In this document: positions 57,712 to 64,000 of the stretch, piece by piece
How the letters are laid out: every line of letters begins with the position of its first letter
Position numbering within the stretch: position 1 is the first letter of the stretch
Source of the DNA: Thiocapsa sp.
GTDB lineage: Bacteria > Pseudomonadota > Gammaproteobacteria > Chromatiales > Chromatiaceae
Assembly (NCBI RefSeq): GCF_022340925.1
Contig: NZ_JAJDNA010000085.1
Location: 1-64,000 of the forward strand
Length of the DNA: 64,000 nt
Direction: 5' to 3'
Position numbers and translations under genes: made by a program
Notes under the pieces: generated by a model
Told to the model about the DNA's origin: nothing
What the model saw: only the letters and a program-made list of their open reading frames with translations
The model's database searches: none

Positions 57712-60700
57712 CGAGCAATGCGCGGGCGGACTTGAGGTCGTTCATAGCGAGGTAGGCACGGGCGAGATCCACCCTGGCCGCTCGATCGTCCCGGCGATCC
57801 GCATCGGCCGGCCCATCGGCCGCGGCGTGATCGCCAAAGACCGCTGCAGAGCTTCCCCCAACCTCGCCTGCATCGCGATCGATCACACCTTCGGTAACCG
57901 CTTCCTCCACCACGGGTGGATGCCGGGGGGCAGCGGCCGTATCCGCCCCAGGCGTCGGCAGATCCGGCCGAGGCGCGTCCAAGACCGCATCGAGCCCCAG
58001 GATATCCTCGACCAAGGCAGCTTCCTCGACAACCTCGGGCGGGCGCTGAGCCACATCGGACGTACCCAACCCGGACGTCGTCACCTCCGCTTGGGGCGCA
58101 TCCAAGACCGCGTTCAGCTCCAGCGCATCCTCAGACGCTTCAGCTTCCTCGGCAATCTCGCGCGGGCGCGGAGCCACATCGGCCGTCCCCAACCCGGGCG
58201 TCGTCACTCCCCCCTGGGGCGTATCCAAGACCGCGTCCAGCTTCAGAACATCCTCCCCCGCGTCAGCCTCCGCGCCGACGTCGCGCGGACGCGGAGGGGA
58301 CATATCGGCCGTCTCCGCCTCGGGCTGCGCCATGGCCGAAGATGGAGCATCCAACACCGCATCCAGATCCAGGACACCCGATCCATCAAGGTCGTCCAGC
58401 GTCAGGATGAGATCCCCGGCGTCGCCAGAGCTCTCCCGCGCGCCAAGATCGGCCAGGGGGTCCCACTCAGGGTCCTCATCAGCGCTCTGCTCTGGCAAGA
58501 CAAGAGAATCGTCGAGCGCTGACTCGTCGAACAAGAGGGGCATCTCATCCTCGATCGGTGAGCCGCCAAGGTTGTCGGCCGCGACCGACGGCTTATCCAG
58601 CCGCTGCGCATGCCCGGGTCCCGTCACCTCAGCAGGCACCCTGTCATCGCCTTCGAATACGCGGGGCTTCGGCTCGGGAGCTGCACCAGCCGCCTCATCG
58701 ACGGCCCGGCCGAGGGCCTGAAGGTCCCGGGTACCCTGCTCCACCGACTCGGACGGCGCGTCGGTGATCCTGAAGCTTGAGCCCGGATCCCAAACGCCAC
58801 CCTCCTCGACCACCTTGACGATCCCAACGAGCCGTTGCCATCGCGCCGGATCGTCTCGATCCCCGCCGCAAGCCTGGATGTCTTCCATCAGCTCCCGCAT
58901 CAAAAAGCGATTCTCGGACGCGGCATAGACCTCGGCAAGCTTGAACTTCGCCTGCAGGCGCCCGGGAGTGCGCTCGATCTCGCGCACCAGGAGCTCTTCG
59001 GCCTCCTTGTAGCGTCCATAAGCGACATAGATGTCCGCCTCGGAGAGCGGGTCGGCCTCCTCCGTCTCCGCGTCGAAGTGCATGACCGATTCGAGCTGCG
59101 ACGAGGGGGCCGTCAGCCCAACGTCCGCCGGCTCGGCGGGCCGGCTTGCTGGCAGCGGCTCCGCGTCGAGGGCTTGTTCCGATGGACCAAAAGCGGGGGT
59201 GACTGACGGCGACGACAGGGCTGAGGCCGTCCCCTCGAGCTCCACGCCGTCGGCAACATCGAGATCCTCTTCCGCCTTGCGCTCAGTGCGCCGGCGCCGT
59301 GCGGACATCCAAGAGAAGCCGAGGACCCCCACGGCGGTGAAGCCGGCGAAACCGGCCAACGGCAGCAAGATCGCATGCCATGTCGAGGTCGACGCCGCGG
59401 CAGTCTCGGCCGGTCCCTTCGCCTGCTCAACCTGGGCCGCCGACGGGAGCGCGTCTGCTGCAAGCGGAACCGGAATGACTTCGGGACCGGGGGGCGCGCC
59501 CGCATTTGTGCCGTTCTCCAACCCTGGGGGCTCGGCCATAGGGGCCGCTGGTCGGTCGGTCAGATCCCGACCTGATCCCTCGGCATCGGATTCCAGCGAA
59601 GCGGCGTCTTCCGTGGCAGGCCGTTCGATCGTCTCGATCTGATCCTCGGACGTTGCGTCCATCCTCGGAATGAGCGTGACCTCGTCCGCCTCGGCAATCG
59701 CCCCCGAGATCATCGGGACATCGCTCGAACTCGGCAAAGGCGGCGCCGTCTCCTGGAGTCTGGCCAGCTCCTCAGCGCGAAGCTGCAGCCGAGCCTGGAT
59801 AGCAGCAAGCTCAGCCTCCAGCTCACGGATCCGTGTTCCTGATTCAGCCGTTTCCTCAATGGTGCTGGCGATCTCCTCGGCTTGAATGCCGTCGTCAGCC
59901 CCCGCCTGTTCGGGGCCGTCCTCAACCCCCGCTGTCTCCGCGGGCGGATCCTGCTCCAGATCGGCCGAGGTGATCGCGGAGGGCGCCACAGACACCGTCT
60001 CCTGAGCCGCTTGCGGTGCGGAGGGCGACGCCTCTGCTGTCCCCGCTGCGGCACCCGCCGCCGCGCCGGCAATCCGGAATCTGGCATCCTCACGCGCCGC
60101 GGCATCCCCACCCTCGCTAGCCACACTCATGGGCGCACGGCGGACCGCCTCGCCGCGCAAAGCGGCCTGCAGCTCCTGTTCCGCGGATGTCTGGTCGAGC
60201 GCGCGGAGCTCGGCATCGGTCGGGATGGTCAAGCTTGCGCCGACGATCAGATTGTTGATATCCCCGTTGACGAACGCCTCCTGATTGTTCCGATACAGCG
60301 CCATGGCCGTCTGGGCCAGGGTCACGCCCCGTGGCTGGCCCGTGCGGGCCAGCCCCAACAGACCTGTCCCCGGTCGGACCGGGCCGAAACGGATTGGGAA
60401 GCTGTCTGAGCTTGGCGCGGCCTCTGGGACCGCCGGTGAAGGCGTTTGATCGGCCACACTGCGCTGGGGCGACGCTCCACCGGACCGCGCAGGCTCCGGT
60501 GCACCACCGTCCGGGGCCGAGAGCGCGCTGTCAGATGTCCGGCGCGCTGGCGTTCCTGGCGGATCCAGGAGAACCGTATAGCCTCTCACCAGCCTGCCCG
60601 AGGGCCAGACGACCTCGACGAGGAAATCCATGAACGGCTCGCGGATTGGATCGCGACTGGTGACTCGGATCACGGGGCTTCCCCGCGCACTCAGCTGCGG

Positions 60701-60985
60701 CTCGAATCCGAGCTGGGTCAGGAAGTGGTAGCGCTCTGCCCCCGCCTTGGCGAAGTCGTCCGCGGAGGCAAGCGTCGCCTTGACGGCGTCCAGCTCGTCC
60801 GGGCCGACGTTGATGAGATCGATCTCGCCCGCGAAGGGCTGATTGAGTGCCGACTCGACGTGAAACCCTCCGAGGCCGAGCCCGAAGGCGCCGGCTGCGC
60901 TCAACCCAGCCGTGAGGATCACTGCCAGAACGGCAGTCCGCGCGAGCCATCGCCGGGTTTCGGGTGTTGCGACCGCAGCCCGCAT
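57656..60985 (-). CDS. fimV: FimV pilus-assembly/polarity protein with tandem acidic repeats
   Basis: 1109 residues from the ATG at 60985. A signal-like hydrophobic segment (TAVLAVILTAGLSAAGAFGLGLGG) precedes the FimV N-terminal domain (HVESALNQPFAGEIDLI..). A LysM-like peptidoglycan-binding segment (GVTLAQTAMALYRNNQEAFVNGDINNLIVGASLTIP), a coiled coil, one membrane helix (ILLPLAGFAGFTAVGVLGFSWM) and a cytoplasmic part follow. The cytoplasmic part has TPR-like helices (ADIYVAYGRYKEAEELLVREIERTPGR), four acidic tandem repeats with (D/N)AVLD(A/T)P, and the FimV C-terminal RVDLARAYLAMNDLKSARALLDEVL. It scaffolds type IV pilus and polar proteins, so it pairs functionally with the pilin operon at 44-47 kb. 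Confidence 0.9.
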   Translation of the reverse strand: MRAAVATPETRRWLARTAVLAVILTAGLSAAGAFGLGLGGFHVESALNQPFAGEIDLINVGPDELDAVKATLASADDFAKAGAERYHFLTQLGFEPQLSARGSPVIRVTSRDPIREPFMDFLVEVVWPSGRLVRGYTVLLDPPGTPARRTSDSALSAPDGGAPEPARSGGASPQRSVADQTPSPAVPEAAPSSDSFPIRFGPVRPGTGLLGLARTGQPRGVTLAQTAMALYRNNQEAFVNGDINNLIVGASLTIPTDAELRALDQTSAEQELQAALRGEAVRRAPMSVASEGGDAAAREDARFRIAGAAAGAAAGTAEASPSAPQAAQETVSVAPSAITSADLEQDPPAETAGVEDGPEQAGADDGIQAEEIASTIEETAESGTRIRELEAELAAIQARLQLRAEELARLQETAPPLPSSSDVPMISGAIAEADEVTLIPRMDATSEDQIETIERPATEDAASLESDAEGSGRDLTDRPAAPMAEPPGLENGTNAGAPPGPEVIPVPLAADALPSAAQVEQAKGPAETAAASTSTWHAILLPLAGFAGFTAVGVLGFSWMSARRRRTERKAEEDLDVADGVELEGTASALSSPSVTPAFGPSEQALDAEPLPASRPAEPADVGLTAPSSQLESVMHFDAETEEADPLSEADIYVAYGRYKEAEELLVREIERTPGRLQAKFKLAEVYAASENRFLMRELMEDIQACGGDRDDPARWQRLVGIVKVVEEGGVWDPGSSFRITDAPSESVEQGTRDLQALGRAVDEAAGAAPEPKPRVFEGDDRVPAEVTGPGHAQRLDKPSVAADNLGGSPIEDEMPLLFDESALDDSLVLPEQSADEDPEWDPLADLGARESSGDAGDLILTLDDLDGSGVLDLDAVLDAPSSAMAQPEAETADMSPPRPRDVGAEADAGEDVLKLDAVLDTPQGGVTTPGLGTADVAPRPREIAEEAEASEDALELNAVLDAPQAEVTTSGLGTSDVAQRPPEVVEEAALVEDILGLDAVLDAPRPDLPTPGADTAAAPRHPPVVEEAVTEGVIDRDAGEVGGSSAAVFGDHAAADGPADADRRDDRAARVDLARAYLAMNDLKSARALLDEVLADVSGEAAASPRSD
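57905..58390 (-). repeat. Four tandem repeats inside fimV
   Basis: The coding sequence repeats a unit of about 40 codons four times, each starting with a hydrophobic-acidic core (LDLDAVLDAP, LKLDAVLDTP, LELNAVLDAP, LGLDAVLDAP) and running through TxxxxxTADVxPRPxExxEEA. Units are close enough at the DNA level to recombine, so repeat number may vary between strains. Confidence 0.8.
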
Positions 60986-61233
60986 CGCGGGGTGGTCTCC
61001 GAGGCGTGACGAGCGAAGGTTGATCCTGGGGGGTCGCTGCCAGTTCCGTGGCTTCGGTGACGGAGCCGGCTCAACGTGCCGGCGCGGGCGATCGGCTGGT
61101 CTCATCATGGTGGAATATGCCTCCTCGCAATCGGCCACGCGGGCTTGGTGCGGCCGACATTCCATTTGTCCTGACAAGACTATATCCGAAGGCGCCCCTC
61201 ATACCAAGTCCCTTGGGATCAATCGATTGGGTT

Positions 61234-62349
61234 TCAGCGCTCGGTCAGGATGCGAAGCATGCGCCGCAATGGCTCCGCGGCGCCCCACAGCAGCTGGTCA
61301 CCCACGGTAAACGCCGCGAGGTAGCGCTCGCCCAGGGTCATCTTCCGCAGTCGGCCGACCGGGATCGCCAGGGTACCGGTCACCGCCGCCGGCGATAAGG
61401 CTCGCAGGGTGTGCTCACGGTCATTGGGGACCACCTGCACCCAGCGATTGCAAGCGGCAATGATGGCCTCGATCTCCGCGATTGAGCAATCGCGCGTCAG
61501 CTTGATGGTGAGGCCCTGACTGTGGCAACGCATGGCCCCCACCCGGACACAGACACCATCGATCGCAACGGGGTCTCCATCGATGCCGAGGATTTTGTTG
61601 GTCTCGGCCATCCCTTTCCACTCCTCACGGCTCTGGCCATTGGGCAACTGGGTGTCGATCCAGGGTATCAGGCTCCCGGCCAGAGGCACGCCGAAACTCT
61701 CCATCGGGAAGCCCGGCCCGTTCATCACCTCCGTCACGCGTCGGTCGATCTCCAGGATCGCCGAGTCCGGATCCTCCAACAGCGTGGCCACCGACCCATG
61801 CAGCGCGGCCATCTGGGACAGTAGCTCGCGCATGTTCTTCGCGCCCGCGCCGGAGGCCGCCTGGTAGGTCATGGCGCTCACCCAATCGACCAGGCCTTCT
61901 CGGAACAGACCGCCGATCGCCATCAGCATCAGGCTCACGGTGCAGTTGCCGCCGATGAAGTCGCGCTTGCCTTGATCCAGGGCGCTCATGATCAGAGGTC
62001 GATTCACCGGATCCAGGATGACCGTGGCATCCGGCTCCATCCGCAGCGCCGATGCGGCGTCGACCCAGTAGCCGTCCCAGCCTGTGCGACGCAGCCTGGG
62101 GTGGATCGCCTTGGTATAGTCACCGCCCTGACAGGTCACGATGACATCCATCTCACGCAGGATGTCGATTGACCCGGCGTCCTGAAGAGACCGCGCGCCC
62201 CGGCCGACATCGGGCCCAGGCTGCCCCACCTGCGAGGTGGTGAAGAAGACCGTCTCGCGGATCCGATCGAAATCCCCCTCCGCTCGCATGCGGTCCATCA
62301 GGACCGAGCCGACCATGCCACGCCAGCCGACGAACCCAACCCGCTTCAT
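61234..62349 (-). CDS. asd: Aspartate-semialdehyde dehydrogenase
   Basis: 371 residues from the ATG at 62349 ([21 protein letters not shown]). It reduces aspartyl-4-phosphate for lysine, threonine and methionine synthesis. The NADP loop [10 protein letters not shown] and the catalytic Cys in [19 protein letters not shown] are present. The family signature with the second-site His ([17 protein letters not shown]) is intact. It lies between leuB and fimV as in Pseudomonas. Confidence 0.96.
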   Translation of the reverse strand: MKRVGFVGWRGMVGSVLMDRMRAEGDFDRIRETVFFTTSQVGQPGPDVGRGARSLQDAGSIDILREMDVIVTCQGGDYTKAIHPRLRRTGWDGYWVDAASALRMEPDATVILDPVNRPLIMSALDQGKRDFIGGNCTVSLMLMAIGGLFREGLVDWVSAMTYQAASGAGAKNMRELLSQMAALHGSVATLLEDPDSAILEIDRRVTEVMNGPGFPMESFGVPLAGSLIPWIDTQLPNGQSREEWKGMAETNKILGIDGDPVAIDGVCVRVGAMRCHSQGLTIKLTRDCSIAEIEAIIAACNRWVQVVPNDREHTLRALSPAAVTGTLAIPVGRLRKMTLGERYLAAFTVGDQLLWGAAEPLRRMLRILTER

Positions 62350-62676
62350 GGAGCTACTCCGTAATCGTGAAACAGAATGTCTAGCGAAGCCTCGGACCAC
62401 CGGCCGCCTGCCATCAGGCCGCAGATGACCCCGGTCCCGGGCAGCACAATTGGGTCAACAGGCCCCGACCCGCATCGGACCGTCCAGGTGGGGCTCGCGC
62501 CAAAGGCCGGGCGGCTAGGCCGTTGGAAGCGGCACTGAAGAGTCCGGCGCTTCCCGCGGCATGCGGAAGTGCCGCCACCTTCTGTCGCCTAAGCGACTGC
62601 CAATGAGAGGACGCCGAAACCGCGTTGTGCTGTTGCGTGCTGATTCTTGGCCGGCATGTCCGATCAATCAGCGTCC
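62350..62676. other. asd-leuB intergenic region with hairpins
   Basis: 327 bp. It contains CTTCC/GGAAG around CGCGGCATGC (about 62550-62569), GTCGC-CTAA-GCGAC (62584-62597) and repeat copy B (62638-62672) just after the leuB stop. These probably separate leuB transcription from asd. No gene was recognised. Confidence 0.45.
62638..62672 (-). repeat. 35-nt palindromic intergenic repeat, copy B
   Basis: Same length and same outer arms (GCTGATT / AATCAGC) as copy A at 25153-25187, differing at five of 35 positions, all in the centre. It ends 4 bp before the leuB stop codon on the plus-strand coordinate, so it is immediately 3' of that gene. Confidence 0.65.
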
Positions 62677-63753
62677 CTATAGCGCCGCCACCACCGCATC
62701 GCCTATCTCGCCGGTCCCGACCTCGCTCATGCCGGCGGACAGGATATCGGCGGTGCGCAGGCCCTGGTCGAGGACCTTGGAGACGGCACCCTCGATCCGA
62801 TCCGCCGCGGCCGGGGCACCGAGCGAGTAGCGGAGCATCATCGCCACCGAGAGGATGGTCGCCAGCGGATTCGCGACACCCCGCCCGGCGATGTCCGGCG
62901 CCGAACCGTGGATCGGCTCGTACATGCCCTGCCCCGACGCGTTCAGCGACGCCGAGGGCAGCATGCCGATGGAGCCCGTCAACATGGCCGCGCAGTCGGA
63001 GAGGATGTCGCCGAACATATTGGTCGTCACCATGACATCGAACTGCTTGGGTGCACGCACGAGCTGCATGGCCGCATTGTCGACATACAGGTGACTCAGC
63101 TCGATCTCCGGGTAGTCACGGGCCGTGCGAGTGGCAACCTCGCGCCACAGCTCGGTGCACTCGAGGACGTTGGCCTTGTCCACCGAGCAGACACGTCTGC
63201 TGCGCTTCATGGCGATCTCGAAGGCGACGCGGCAGATCCGCTCCACTTCCGACTCGGTGTAGACCAGTGTGTTGAAGCCCCGTCGCTCGCCCGTCGGCAG
63301 GGTCTCTACGCCGCGCGGCTGACCGAAATAGATCCCGCCTGTGAGCTCGCGCACGATCATGATGTCGAGTCCCGAAACCACCTCCGGCTTGAGCGTGGAG
63401 GCATCGGCCAACTGGGGGTAGAGGATCGCCGGGCGCAGATTGGCAAACAGACCGAGACCCGCGCGCAGACCCAGCAATCCCTTCTCGGGCCGCTTGGAGA
63501 TAGGCAGCGGCTCCCACTTGGGTCCGCCGACCGCGCCCAGCAGGATCGCATCAGCGACTCGCGCCGCCTCCAGGGTCTCCTCGGGCAGCGGGTCGCCCGC
63601 GGCGTCGTAGGCCGCGCCGCCGACCAGCCCTTCCTCGAGCGCCACATCGATGGCCCCTTCCGCCCGCAGTGCGTTCAGGACCTTGACCGCCTCCGCGACG
63701 ATCTCCGGACCGATCCCATCACCGGCCAGCACCAGAATCTTACTCAATGGCAT
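62677..63753 (-). CDS. leuB: 3-isopropylmalate dehydrogenase
   Basis: 358 residues from the ATG at 63753; a TTG nine bases upstream is a weaker alternative. It oxidises and decarboxylates 3-isopropylmalate in leucine synthesis using NAD. The opening [22 protein letters not shown], the substrate-loop [23 protein letters not shown] block, REL(T/S)[10 protein letters not shown] and the metal-binding [22 protein letters not shown] are intact. leuD and leuC would be expected just beyond the window. Confidence 0.97.
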   Translation of the reverse strand: MPLSKILVLAGDGIGPEIVAEAVKVLNALRAEGAIDVALEEGLVGGAAYDAAGDPLPEETLEAARVADAILLGAVGGPKWEPLPISKRPEKGLLGLRAGLGLFANLRPAILYPQLADASTLKPEVVSGLDIMIVRELTGGIYFGQPRGVETLPTGERRGFNTLVYTESEVERICRVAFEIAMKRSRRVCSVDKANVLECTELWREVATRTARDYPEIELSHLYVDNAAMQLVRAPKQFDVMVTTNMFGDILSDCAAMLTGSIGMLPSASLNASGQGMYEPIHGSAPDIAGRGVANPLATILSVAMMLRYSLGAPAAADRIEGAVSKVLDQGLRTADILSAGMSEVGTGEIGDAVVAAL

Positions 63754-64000
63754 CTCTCTCAACAGGGTCGCCTGGAATCTTCATCCAGGTGAAAGGAGCC
63801 GGCACGTCCTCAGAGGAATGCTGCGTCGTAGCCTCGATGAAGCAAAGTGGAATCCATTTCATTCACCGTGGACAGACCACCCAACCGCATTTGGATTCGC
63901 CCTTCCTGCCCATCCGTCGCCGCGCCGCCCCGGGGCAGAAGGCCCCGGCATGTTCAGGCGCCTCAGCGCCTGACAATGTCGCCTTCCGAGAGTCGCGCGG
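63754..64000. other. Region upstream of leuB at the window edge
   Basis: 247 bp with no convincing gene. It holds the second copy of hairpin family 2 (63942-63980). If leuCD precede leuB they begin beyond the window. Confidence 0.4.
63942..63980. repeat. Hairpin repeat family 2, copy 2
   Basis: TCAGGCGC (63955-63962) and GCGCCTGA (63967-63974) form a perfect 8-bp stem with the loop CTCA, extended outward by near-complementary CATGT/CAATG. The segment aligns with 8491-8530 over GGCCC, GGCAT, TTCA, GCGCC and TCAGCG. It may work as a transcription barrier upstream of leuB. Confidence 0.45.

Overview
The window is GC-rich chromosomal DNA of a gammaproteobacterium. Two long syntenic blocks are typical of that class: rpoE-rseABC-mucD-lepA-lepB-rnc-era-recO-pdxJ with divergent nadB, and leuB-asd-fimV-truA-trpF-trpBA-accD-folC-dedD-cvpA-purF-metZ. 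The multihaem cytochromes, the gluconeogenic pair ppsA/pckG and the overall style of the proteins suggest a purple sulfur bacterium or relative (Chromatiaceae-like). That placement is inference; no photosynthesis or sulfur-oxidation gene lies in the window. No rRNA, tRNA, CRISPR array, transposase or phage gene was seen.

Region 1 (1-13.8 kb) is accessory and partly decaying. It holds a DUF2950/DUF3300 pair, a DUF533 protein, a broken mscS, a PAS-PAS-GGDEF-EAL protein joined in frame through one TAG to a truncated beta-barrel gene, an octahaem cytochrome c with TPRs, a YpfJ-type metallopeptidase and a broken aquaporin. The mscS and aquaporin remnants have both lost a central block of residues in frame.

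Region 2 (13.9-22.2 kb) carries serS-DUF190-crcB, a 164-bp MITE-like element with 15-bp inverted ends, a methyltransferase paired with an orphan EutL-like microcompartment shell protein, an endonuclease III-like glycosylase behind a GlgC paralogue whose catalytic motifs are lost, then gpmI and pdxJ. Region 3 (22-37 kb) is the envelope-stress sigma-E operon running into signal peptidase, RNase III, Era and RecO. RecO contains an 11-nt homopolymer. nadB and ppsA follow on the other strand.

Region 4 (37-47 kb) has pckG convergent with ppsA, a secreted PEGA/formylglycine-generating-enzyme-like protein, a nonahaem c / b-type cytochrome fusion resembling Geobacter CbcL, a lipoprotein, and a minor type IV pilin operon fimT-pilW-pilX-pilV behind an AT-rich leader. 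Region 5 (47-64 kb) is the core biosynthetic block ending in leuB. A family of about 35-nt palindromic intergenic repeats (four copies seen) and a second hairpin repeat (two copies) are scattered through the window.
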